Below are positions 36,301-44,180 of a stretch of DNA of 64,000 bases, piece by piece. The DNA is taken from assembly GCA_023229575.1 (NCBI GenBank), contig JALNYZ010000008.1, positions 97,930 to 161,929 of the forward strand, read 5' to 3'. A program made the position numbers and the translations under genes. The notes below the pieces were generated by a model, which did no database searches, was not told the origin of the DNA, and saw only the letters and a program-made list of their open reading frames with translations. This DNA is from Prolixibacteraceae bacterium. GTDB lineage: Bacteria; Bacteroidota; Bacteroidia; Bacteroidales; Prolixibacteraceae. The stretch's first letter is position 1, and every line of letters begins with the position of its first letter.

Positions 36301-36354
36301 TGGATGAACGTTGTAGTCGGCGCCGGCGACGTTACGGTAGTCCATATCAGGTAA
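33307..36354 (+). CDS. Large secreted protein of unknown family, glycosidase-like architecture with CxCxxC motif
   Basis: A 1015-residue exported protein (signal peptide ending near LYGQ). Its parts, as far as visible, are these. A carbohydrate-binding jelly-roll-like region spans about 30-185 (KAVRLYYNQHWPIVKGDKC). A galactose-binding-like domain spans about 300-400 (WLSPAFDDQSWRKAEFD). A beta-rich stretch follows, then a probable TIM barrel from about 555 to 890 with SIYWVDWEEKIWKG, then C720, C722, C725 (CFCDNC), then KYMFYDDAFNDGHWL. A short C-terminal beta domain ends the protein. The acidic residues before the cysteines could be catalytic. I do not recognise a CAZy family. It leads the enzyme operon. 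Confidence 0.6.
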   Translation: MIKLKLYIVTVIMLLCNYSEKLYGQTNVKTVGKCLEINGKFNSELKDGLPEGWIPNKPGYWDEEGTISLKKITGTKINALQVTTKTKAVRLYYNQHWPIVKGDKCVVRAIVKGKGGVDLGVYYHQASRSLIKGFAVTEEWSEYKAEITVPEANPEISEIVVVIGASPGATVEFAEVTATIIKEGLSGSLSDGDSLSFTEPVLSENERLWKIANVREYFLIDRQMDDNIRQFLALKQQAKKMIRNNETANGSVLIRKYDDMIAGIRVPTKRLVAGIDRHDVTALLYVNGEEVTLSSSGKYAVSINEGLNIIGMKVMVNGKSPGLRLRIPGQPELESRWRVGSATDDTWLSPAFDDQSWRKAEFDKDGYLIVPKSFDGAVCFRQIILWGDHHYSGLPCIQPKVREWGFSVKSLETLFLALYSPSPLPFALEDYEFVLDLPKGFHLLKEKYTDDAKGRNFNRRPKKVTEEAIHHENQPYTRYRLTFEPEFVPARGTGGESNQASLIPVLLDKSKGAGALCRFYFRRLASGNLTELEQTLPVRILPPLNGRMPKKVMLAQYCSEPWAYSYIRSNLFPEHFESHMRQSLDVGFNSWFLHNIAGDYVKKVYDRVIERGGIVVLAGANYPIRYPFVTAETALGKLTLTVPEFRLKYFNQPERGTKVGEYCRSYVTGEGLARFREAVKKDITRKIFGSDKVAGFPKASIYWVDWEEKIWKGSGKGSYCFCDNCKKSFREFAKLSDTTDLSDSAILKNHKDGWKAFREELDGRINGVVHEVCNELGVKYMFYDDAFNDGHWLASRGKMDIAYPGWPGDGTAVGYGSGNSTRNFPVKQESLDERMAFFREKMGQSRIHGQLFATVFDMGWVKPGTSWTQRSGSTVDGFINAKGVKSQILRVIASFHAGVDLGSSLNRCAGQLYYIGEATRIITAFENLFYEGKREDNLAVSEQLKYPNLLVLRKGDERLVLLFNETDKPITVRLNNKDLKKGQEALVFESSEKISNPGWMNVVVGAGDVTVVHIR

Positions 36355-36388
36355 ATATCAATAATATAAGATTAAAGCAAACTATTGA

Positions 36389-38092
36389 ATGATGGGAAAA
36401 ATAAAATTAGTGGAAATTATTCTTTTGTCGTTGTTTGTTGCCATTCCAGGTTGCAAGAAGGACAATTCAGCAGCAAATACCTATGCCTTAAATGTATCTG
36501 CGACCAACGGGACTGTCATCAAAAATCCCGATCAATCGACGTATACCGAAGGGACGGAAGTACAGCTAACTGCGACGCCAGGAGCAGGATATAAATTTGT
36601 ATCATGGAGCAAAGATGCATCAGGCTCCACAAATCCGGTGACGGTTACCATGAATTCGGCGAAGAATATCACCGCAAATTTTACTAGCCTTACCGGGCAG
36701 GTGGTCGATGCAAAGAGTAAGGGAGCGAAAGGCGATGGGGTTACCGATGATACGGCAGCCCTTCAGGCCGCGGTTGACCAGGTTGCCGGAACCGGCGGAA
36801 TCGCATTTGTACCGGATGGTACCTATCTGATTAACCCAGCTAAACATCTTAATTTAAAAAGTAACATGACACTGAGCCTGTCGACTGGCGCTTTGCTTAA
36901 AGCGATACCAGTCTCTACTGATGGTTCTGCCGTTGTTCAATTGAATAATATTCAAGATGTTACTGTAATAGGAGGTACGATAGAAGGGGAAAGGAATGGC
37001 CATACAGGCGCCGCTGTTTCCGGAGACGGGCATGGACATGGTATAAATATTCAGGGCGCAGCCAATATCGTGGTAAAAGATTTAACAGCAAAGAACTGCT
37101 GGGGAGATGGAATCTATGTGGGAAAAGGAACAACAGTTGAGACAAAGAACATTATTATTGATAATGTCATATCGGACAATAACCGCAGACAAGGCTTGTC
37201 TGTTGTCATGGGAGATGGTATTATAATAAGAAACTCCGTATTCAAAAATACGAATGGGACAGCACCACAGGCTGGCATAGACCTGGAACCAAACGTTGGT
37301 TTCACTGTCAGGAATGTGCTGATTCAAAACTGTCAGGTCATGAACAACACAGGATCAGGAATAATTTTATGGGTAGATCCCACATTTTCAAATACTATTT
37401 TGGAAAATGTGACCGTTGATGGCAACACTGTTGCCGATAATGGGCTGGTAACCCCTCAAGGTATCGTACTGGTGTGTCGAACAGCCCATAAGGTTACCAA
37501 CAATATCATCAGGAATAATTACAAGTACGGTATTTCGTTTGAAGGTACTTCGGGCGGTTTTATTACCGGCAATATCATTAGCAACACCAGGACCGATGCA
37601 GGAGCTGGAGTTTGCGGTATCTACTTTCGTCCCGGAACAGCGGCCCGTCCAGCGGCAACCAATTACACTGTCACGGGAAACACGATTACGGGGCACACCC
37701 AAAACATGAGGGTAGGGGATGCCAGCAACATCGTTCATCCGAATACCGTTGGTACTATTTCACTTTCTGCCGCGGCCTACACGGTTGCAGAGAATGCAGC
37801 ATCGAAAACAGCCACGATAACAATATCGAGGATTGGTAGCGGCTCCGGGTACGGTGCAGCTACCGTTAAATATGCGACCAGCAACGGGACTGCGACAGCC
37901 GGTTCAGACTACACTGCAATATCCGGTACCCTCAGTTGGGCTGACGGTGACGTGTCGGATAAGACATTTACAGTTACAATAACCAGTGACGCTCTCACAG
38001 AGGGGCCCGAGACCGTGAATATAACGCTTAGCGACGTTGTCGGAGCGCTGGCAGGCGCCAACAAATCTGGAGTTCTTACGATCACCGAATGA
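36389..38092 (+). CDS. Beta-helix lipoprotein with a Calx-beta-like C-terminal domain
   Basis: A 567-residue lipoprotein (lipobox IPGC, C22). A short bacterial-repeat domain (YALNVSATNGTVI, GAGYKFVSWSKDASGSTNPV; about 30-105) comes first. A pectate-lyase-3-type right-handed beta helix follows (AKGDGVTDDTAALQAAVDQV to about residue 455; many N-N-I/V-I rungs). A Calx-beta domain ends the protein (about 460-567: YTVAENAASKTATITISR, GTATAGSDYTAISGTL). Beta helices of this type are polysaccharide lyases, hydrolases or epimerases; which one is open. It follows the 33307 gene by 34 bp. Confidence 0.8.
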   Translation: MMGKIKLVEIILLSLFVAIPGCKKDNSAANTYALNVSATNGTVIKNPDQSTYTEGTEVQLTATPGAGYKFVSWSKDASGSTNPVTVTMNSAKNITANFTSLTGQVVDAKSKGAKGDGVTDDTAALQAAVDQVAGTGGIAFVPDGTYLINPAKHLNLKSNMTLSLSTGALLKAIPVSTDGSAVVQLNNIQDVTVIGGTIEGERNGHTGAAVSGDGHGHGINIQGAANIVVKDLTAKNCWGDGIYVGKGTTVETKNIIIDNVISDNNRRQGLSVVMGDGIIIRNSVFKNTNGTAPQAGIDLEPNVGFTVRNVLIQNCQVMNNTGSGIILWVDPTFSNTILENVTVDGNTVADNGLVTPQGIVLVCRTAHKVTNNIIRNNYKYGISFEGTSGGFITGNIISNTRTDAGAGVCGIYFRPGTAARPAATNYTVTGNTITGHTQNMRVGDASNIVHPNTVGTISLSAAAYTVAENAASKTATITISRIGSGSGYGAATVKYATSNGTATAGSDYTAISGTLSWADGDVSDKTFTVTITSDALTEGPETVNITLSDVVGALAGANKSGVLTITE

Positions 38093-38122
38093 TATTAGTA
38101 TAAAAATCATCAACATGAAACA

Positions 38123-39631
38123 ATGATGAAAAAATCAATAACAACTTTTATTTTATCGATTTTCGTTTCTAGTGTCTTTACCAATTGTACTGGAAATGAA
38201 AAATTGAAAGATGGTGGCCTGCGCATTGGCTGGGCTATAGAAGACTATACTCCGGAACCGCCTGTCTCCTTGTCCGGTCAGTATTACGAAAGAATATCAA
38301 CATATGTACAAAGTCCGTTAAAAGTGACGGCATGTGCAATTGAATCCACAGATGGGAAAGGAGCCAAAGAACAGGCAATCATGGTCTCATTTGATTTGGT
38401 CGGGGTCAGTAAAAATTTGCAGGATACTTTGAGGACATTAGTAAAAGGACAAATTCCCGATTTTGATTCCAGAAAGCTTTTTATTAATGCAACACATACC
38501 CATTCTGCCCCTAGCCCAAATAGCGCCGGGGAATTTAGAAATTTGCTATTGGAAAGGGCAAGTAAGGCCATTGTCAGCGCCTGGAATAACCGAAAACCTG
38601 CAGGAATCAGCAGGAGCCTTGGCTACGCAGTCGTGGGACATAACCGGCGTGTCCAGTACGCGAACGGGAAAGCTGAAATGTATGGCAAGACCGACCGGGA
38701 AGATTTTATTGAAATTGAAGGTCCAACAAATCCCGGAGTGGATATGCTTTTTTGTTGGGACCTGAAAAGGAAGCTGACCGGCATAATTATGAACGTCTCC
38801 TGTCCTGCACAGGTTACAGAGGCCAAATACTACGTTTCATCCGATTACTGGGGCGAAGTAAGAAAACACATCAATAATAAGTTTCCCAAAAATGTTTGTG
38901 TTCTTCCCCAGTGCGGTGCAGCCGGCGACATAGCGCCACGGGATTTGCCTCGGGGATACAAATCAGGGGAACCCAACATGTGGGATATTCCCGGAATTGT
39001 CGAAATAGGCAGAAGACTTGGCCTGGTTATCGATGCAGCCTATCCTGACGCAAGGAACTCAATTCAGACAAATGTAATATTTAAACATACCGTTAAGGAT
39101 CTTGAACTGCCTACCAGAAAGGTAAGTAAAGAGGAGTATGACAATGCCTTAAAAATGGTAAATGAAATAAAATCAGGGGAACCAAAAGATCCCAATTCTC
39201 CATCTACTGCCTGGAACAGGTTTCTAAAGGAGATGAAAGACAATGAAAAGGTGAATGAATTTGGTCCATGGGACAGCAAAACCTCAGATTACGGCTGGCT
39301 GAAACCAATGGAAGCGGTTTTAAAACAATATAAGAATCAGGATAAAGATACCCTTTTCAGGATGGAGCTCCATGTAATCCGTCTTGGGGAAGTGGCAATC
39401 GCTTCGAGTCCGTTTGAGCTTTATACGGATTATGGATTCAGGATCATTGGAAGAAGCAAGTCAAAACAAACCTTTCTCATCCAGTTGTGTACAAACTCCG
39501 CAGGATATCTTCCTACCCGGAGAGCATTGCAGGGGGGAGGATACAGTGCGATGGCCAACCAGGTGGGACCCGCAGGGGGCGATATGCTGGTAAATGAAAC
39601 GGTTAATATTATTGATACGCTTTGGAAATAA
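38123..39631 (+). CDS. Neutral ceramidase-like lipoprotein, copy A
   Basis: A 502-residue probable lipoprotein (C22) matching the N-terminal domain of neutral/alkaline non-lysosomal ceramidases. It has the zinc motif NATHTHSAP with H125 and H127, then YAVVGHNRRVQYA and the CGAAGDIAPRDLPRGYK block. True ceramidases are about 650-750 residues with a C-terminal Ig-like domain, which is missing. In glycan-degradation loci these proteins are unlikely to act on ceramide; a zinc-dependent amidase or esterase acting on a glycan substituent is my inference. It pairs with the next gene; the same pair recurs at 45533-48906. Confidence 0.8.
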   Translation: MMKKSITTFILSIFVSSVFTNCTGNEKLKDGGLRIGWAIEDYTPEPPVSLSGQYYERISTYVQSPLKVTACAIESTDGKGAKEQAIMVSFDLVGVSKNLQDTLRTLVKGQIPDFDSRKLFINATHTHSAPSPNSAGEFRNLLLERASKAIVSAWNNRKPAGISRSLGYAVVGHNRRVQYANGKAEMYGKTDREDFIEIEGPTNPGVDMLFCWDLKRKLTGIIMNVSCPAQVTEAKYYVSSDYWGEVRKHINNKFPKNVCVLPQCGAAGDIAPRDLPRGYKSGEPNMWDIPGIVEIGRRLGLVIDAAYPDARNSIQTNVIFKHTVKDLELPTRKVSKEEYDNALKMVNEIKSGEPKDPNSPSTAWNRFLKEMKDNEKVNEFGPWDSKTSDYGWLKPMEAVLKQYKNQDKDTLFRMELHVIRLGEVAIASSPFELYTDYGFRIIGRSKSKQTFLIQLCTNSAGYLPTRRALQGGGYSAMANQVGPAGGDMLVNETVNIIDTLWK

Positions 39632-39655
39632 GGTTAAGAAAAAAATATAAATCAC

Positions 39656-41524
39656 ATGATAAAACCAAAATTATTAATATTCCTGATTACAACTCTTTCT
39701 CTTTCAATCACAATTACTTCGTGCAATAGGGGTGGTGGTCATGAGCATTTCAATGATGGCCATATTCAATATGATGCGATGCAATTGACTCCCATTGAGA
39801 AAGAAACAGTGAAGGAGTCGCTGAAAAGGCTAAATGGGAAATACGATCCCAAAGAGATGATGCTTACCAAAACACTGGGTAGTTTGAGCTTTGCTACCGA
39901 TGCCAAAAACGGGGTGGTCTACCACGATGTCCTTTCATCCTTGAACTATGCAATCGCACTGTTGGATGCCGGGGGCCAGGAATACACCCAACGGGCATTC
40001 GAGGTGATAAAAAAAACCACACTGACCCAGGACCAGGACCCACATTCAAAATCATTCGGCGTCTTCCCCTATTACCTGGAGGAGCCGCTGGCCACAAAAA
40101 AATCGATGGTAGATGAAAACTGGGCCGATTTTTGTACGGTTCGTCTGCTGGATATCTGGATGGGATATCAGGATATTCTTCCTGCTGAATTGAAACCAAT
40201 CATCAAAAATGCAATGATACTGGCCGCAGAGGAAATCCAGCGAAGGGACTGTTCGACCGCATATACCAATATTGCCGTTATGGGATCCTATGTCTCTTAC
40301 ATGGTTTCGCATCTGTTCGAACTTGAGGGGTTGAAAGATTATTCCCGGAAACGGTTGAAGCGGTTTTACGATTACACCCTCGAAAAGAGAGGTTTCTCAG
40401 AGTACAACAGCCCGACCTATTCCCTGGTTGCACTGGATGACTTATACCGGATGAAAAGCCATGTTGTAGAGCCATCCGACAAACAGATGGTTGATTCGCT
40501 CTATTCCATCGACTGGGATATGATTGCGAGGCATTACCATCGCCCAACCGGTCAGTGGGCAGGTCCGCACAGCAGGTCTTACGGAACGCTTGCAGGCCCA
40601 GGATTTCATGGTCTCCTGAACAGGGCGTCCGGTGGCAAAATCTATCCTGAAATCAAAGAAGGACGAGGAGATTTAAGGGTGAAACATCAGATTCCGGAAC
40701 ATCTACTGCGCTATTTCCTTTCGCCAGAATACCCGCGCACCGAGACGAGTCTACTTTCACCGGACTTTCCGCGAAAAGAGATGCCCAAGTACCCGCTTAC
40801 AGAAACCAAAGGAATGGATGAACCAGCGCCGAAAGTCGTTGGAACATGCTATATGACTGATAATTATGTATTTTCAACGGCTAGCCTTTCTAGTATGTGG
40901 ACCCAACGGCGGCCTTTTCTGGTTTATTTAGGAAATACACAATCGCCGAAATATTTGCAGGCACAGTTTTTGCACGACAATTTTGACTTTAGTTCGGCCT
41001 ATATTTCAGCAAGCCAGAAAGAAAACATGGCGCTTGCAGCCATTCATTTTTTCTCCAACGGAGGAGACAAACATATCCACAATGACCGCCTGAAGGACGG
41101 AAAGATCATGGCTAAAGACCTGCGACTCCGGTTCAAATTCGGGAATGTTAAGAATTTGGACAAGGTCGCTTTACCTTCTTCAGCCAATGAACCATTCCCT
41201 GTCACACTCGATAGCCTGAAATTCAACATTCAGCTCTGTTATGCACAATTCGAAAAGCTGAAAGGCCATTGGGAAAAAGGTGGCGATGATCGGGCATCAT
41301 GGATCGATTATATAGTCTATTCCGGACCCGAAGCCGAATTTGACTTTACAAAAATGGACAGGGCAGTGATGAGCTTTACATTTTCAATTGGGACGTTAGT
41401 GGAACCAAATCCGATAGAAAAGGCAAAAATTTCAGAAAAAGAGGGCGAATTGAAAGTAGAGTGGGGCGGACTTGAGGTAGATGTACCCTTGAAACCAAAG
41501 GAGCACTATAGGATTTTCATTTGA
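39656..41524 (+). CDS. Unrecognised ~620-aa lipoprotein, probable alpha-toroid carbohydrate enzyme, copy A
   Basis: A 622-residue lipoprotein (lipobox ITSC, C23). About residues 50-340 are helix-rich (NWADFCTVRLLDIWMG, YTNIAVMGSYVSYMVSHLFE, LKRFYDYTLEKRGFSEYNSP), like an (alpha/alpha)n toroid. The rest is beta-rich. A strongly conserved block HYHRPTGQWAGPHSRSYG (about residue 290) contains His, Arg and Tyr residues typical of lyase active sites. I know no family name for it; polysaccharide lyase is inference. It is closely similar to the protein at 45533-47341, but carries about 20 extra residues after SPEYPRTETS. It starts 24 bp after the ceramidase-like gene. Confidence 0.55.
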   Translation: MIKPKLLIFLITTLSLSITITSCNRGGGHEHFNDGHIQYDAMQLTPIEKETVKESLKRLNGKYDPKEMMLTKTLGSLSFATDAKNGVVYHDVLSSLNYAIALLDAGGQEYTQRAFEVIKKTTLTQDQDPHSKSFGVFPYYLEEPLATKKSMVDENWADFCTVRLLDIWMGYQDILPAELKPIIKNAMILAAEEIQRRDCSTAYTNIAVMGSYVSYMVSHLFELEGLKDYSRKRLKRFYDYTLEKRGFSEYNSPTYSLVALDDLYRMKSHVVEPSDKQMVDSLYSIDWDMIARHYHRPTGQWAGPHSRSYGTLAGPGFHGLLNRASGGKIYPEIKEGRGDLRVKHQIPEHLLRYFLSPEYPRTETSLLSPDFPRKEMPKYPLTETKGMDEPAPKVVGTCYMTDNYVFSTASLSSMWTQRRPFLVYLGNTQSPKYLQAQFLHDNFDFSSAYISASQKENMALAAIHFFSNGGDKHIHNDRLKDGKIMAKDLRLRFKFGNVKNLDKVALPSSANEPFPVTLDSLKFNIQLCYAQFEKLKGHWEKGGDDRASWIDYIVYSGPEAEFDFTKMDRAVMSFTFSIGTLVEPNPIEKAKISEKEGELKVEWGGLEVDVPLKPKEHYRIFI

Positions 41525-41578
41525 TATCCAAAAGAGCAGGCGAAACGCTAAAACGATAAAATATAGGAGGCAATTAAA

Positions 41579-44116
41579 ATGAGAAAAATTAAAACGCTGA
41601 TGTTGGTCTTCGTGATGTGCAACTTCTTTGGCTGGACATCTGCCTGGGGGAACCTTTTGTTAAGGGAAAATTCAGGTACAGAACAAAAGAAGGGATCAGG
41701 CAAAGCAGATCCCGGCAAAGTAGTTGCCGACCGGCCTGTCAAACCAGGCACCGCGATCAATGTCCGCGACTTCGGCGCCAGTGGCTCTGAGTTTGAAACC
41801 GAAGCTGAAACAAGCGCAGGTTCAAGCGCCATCCTACTCAAGGAGATTGGTGACTTCCAGGTAGGACAACAGGTAACAGTTTCAAAGTGCAATCCTAACA
41901 TGACGGATATGATCGTATGGCCCCGGAGGCAGTATTCCCCTTCAAAAGAGGTTATTGATGTGCGGGGTTATGATGGGACGCTTGGTAACTGGACTGTTTA
42001 CATGCTTGACTTCGCGGGTACCAAACCGGCCACCTTCCGTTGGAGCGACGACCTGGGCCGTACCTGGAAAGGAACCCAGGTACCGGTCACAGGAGATTGG
42101 CAAAAGCTAAGTGGAGGGGTAGAGGTAAAGCTTGGAAATTTTGATTGGACCAAGCCAAGCGGATTCTCTTTCAGTGGCCGCGACCAGTTGGTAAGTACGA
42201 TTCTGAAGATAGAAGGGAATAAAGTGACCCTGAAGGATCCTGCCATAATCGGCGCCAAGGGATGTATCGTGCGGCACAGCGACAGCGCTCCGCTTCAAGC
42301 CGCCTTTGATGCGGCAGTGGCAGAGGGAAGGAATATCTTCATCCCATCCGGACGCTATCGCCTGACAAAAAGTCTCAACCTGAACAAGGCCGATGGTATC
42401 ACGGTGGAGGGAGAGAACGGGGAACGCTCCATACTTGACATCAGTAGCAGCCAGGAGTTTCAGAAACCCCAGGAAGGGCACAATACCCAGGGCGCTTGCA
42501 TTGCAGTAAATGGTGGTGCATCAGTTACCATCCGGAATCTACGGTTCCAGGGCTTCAGCGGTTTTGCCGATAGTTGGGTAATGAATGGCCATCGTCAGCC
42601 TGGATTTGGTGGTTTTTTCGGCTTTTATGTCAAGTCTTGCCGGGCAATGTACATTAGTGGCCCCGAACGCATTTTGGTTGAGAATTGTCACGCGAGCAAC
42701 ATGTCCGCCGAATGTTTCTATTCCGAAAGTGTAAGCCGCAAAGGCAACGAGGATCCGCCACATTACACCAAATCTATCATGTACCGCAATTGCACGATCA
42801 TGGACTGTGCCCGTAACGGCTTCAACAACAACGATTATGCAGAGAATACTGCCATGCTCAACTGCCGTATCCAGGATGTAGGCGGATGCGCCTGGGAGGG
42901 TGCATCCAGGTTTGTACAGTTTATAGGCAACTACGTACGAAACGCTGGTTTTGTGTTGGTTGGCAGCATTGAATCACGCCTTGAACCTTTAGACATCCTT
43001 CCCTCGGGTCAGCACATTGTGGCCAACAATACGTTCGAGCAGCAGGCCGCCCTGAATGGTGTTCCCGGAGGGGGTGAATATGGTGTTTTGGTTCGTGCCG
43101 GGGCCACCCCTGTCCTCATCAAAGACAATATTTTCGTCAATTACAATTCATCGGCGATTGGGGCCATGGGATCCACCTCTTTTGGCAGACGAGGCAGCCA
43201 TCCTCCTTCCAATATTATCATCAGCGGGAATGCCATCGACCTGACCTGCGTTCGGGATAAATCCCTGCCACGTTCCGGAATCAATGTCTCTGTGGACAAT
43301 ACCATCGTGAGCGACAACCAGGTCTACGTTCGTGGCGGGGTCGATCCACTTGTTAAAGGCATTGTGTTGAGTGAACCGCAGCGCGATATCGTTGTACACG
43401 ACAATATCATCAGCGGATGTGGAGTCGGAATGCAGGGTGTAAAACAGATAGGGCGCGTGATGGAGGTGATCGACGCGCGAACGTTTAAGTCGGATGGCAA
43501 TAGATGGAATGCAATTCCCTGGCCACGTCGCAAAAGCCACTGTTACCAAGGATGCAGGATGGCATGGTTCCCGGACAGCAATACAGTGGCGGGTCCGGAG
43601 ATAGAGGCTTTTGATTCTGACAATCTGTTGTTCAGGCTGACCCGCGACAACGAACTTAAACAAGGCACAAGTTTTGCGCTCTATTCGCCTCAGGGTTTCA
43701 ACTGGAGCCTGCACCACAACATCATCAACAACTGTGATAAACTGGTCGATCTGGACGTTTTTGGCGGGCCTACAGCAGTATTTAGCGATAACCTCCTGTC
43801 ACGCGGTGAAATCAAAAATGTAGAGGTTGCTGTGTCGATCCGTGGAACCTTCAATGTAACAGGAAACCATTTTGCAGGATTTGACGGACCCACCTCCATT
43901 GCCCTTCTGTTAAAGGGTGACCAGTTCGGAAAAGCATCACCTTTTGTATGTCGCAATAATGTGTTCGATCAATGCACCATACCTTTCGGGGAAGGCATTT
44001 CAGGTGTGTGGAATGCCGCTATCAGAAGTGGCAATATCTTCAACGGTCAAATTGATTCTTCAGAAGGTATGAGTGGAAAAAAAGAGATGCAAACCAGAAA
44101 AATCAAGAAAAAGTGA
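41579..44116 (+). CDS. Secreted right-handed beta-helix protein
   Basis: An 845-residue exported protein (signal peptide ending near TSAWG). After a linker the pectate-lyase-3-like start INVRDFGASGS is visible. A long insertion follows (about 60-230) that lacks helix rungs and looks like a beta-sandwich (TFRWSDDLGRTWKGTQVPVTG). The helix proper then begins (SAPLQAAFDAAVAEGRNIFI, about 235 onward), with many rungs to about residue 810 and a lysine-rich end. It is likely a polysaccharide lyase or glycosidase of the beta-helix class; activity unknown. It separates the first ceramidase-like cassette from the esterase gene. Confidence 0.75.
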   Translation: MRKIKTLMLVFVMCNFFGWTSAWGNLLLRENSGTEQKKGSGKADPGKVVADRPVKPGTAINVRDFGASGSEFETEAETSAGSSAILLKEIGDFQVGQQVTVSKCNPNMTDMIVWPRRQYSPSKEVIDVRGYDGTLGNWTVYMLDFAGTKPATFRWSDDLGRTWKGTQVPVTGDWQKLSGGVEVKLGNFDWTKPSGFSFSGRDQLVSTILKIEGNKVTLKDPAIIGAKGCIVRHSDSAPLQAAFDAAVAEGRNIFIPSGRYRLTKSLNLNKADGITVEGENGERSILDISSSQEFQKPQEGHNTQGACIAVNGGASVTIRNLRFQGFSGFADSWVMNGHRQPGFGGFFGFYVKSCRAMYISGPERILVENCHASNMSAECFYSESVSRKGNEDPPHYTKSIMYRNCTIMDCARNGFNNNDYAENTAMLNCRIQDVGGCAWEGASRFVQFIGNYVRNAGFVLVGSIESRLEPLDILPSGQHIVANNTFEQQAALNGVPGGGEYGVLVRAGATPVLIKDNIFVNYNSSAIGAMGSTSFGRRGSHPPSNIIISGNAIDLTCVRDKSLPRSGINVSVDNTIVSDNQVYVRGGVDPLVKGIVLSEPQRDIVVHDNIISGCGVGMQGVKQIGRVMEVIDARTFKSDGNRWNAIPWPRRKSHCYQGCRMAWFPDSNTVAGPEIEAFDSDNLLFRLTRDNELKQGTSFALYSPQGFNWSLHHNIINNCDKLVDLDVFGGPTAVFSDNLLSRGEIKNVEVAVSIRGTFNVTGNHFAGFDGPTSIALLLKGDQFGKASPFVCRNNVFDQCTIPFGEGISGVWNAAIRSGNIFNGQIDSSEGMSGKKEMQTRKIKKK

Positions 44117-44180
44117 ATGCCAATTGGAAAATAGGCTTACAGGCATACTATAATCATTTAACAAACTAAATCTTTATTTC

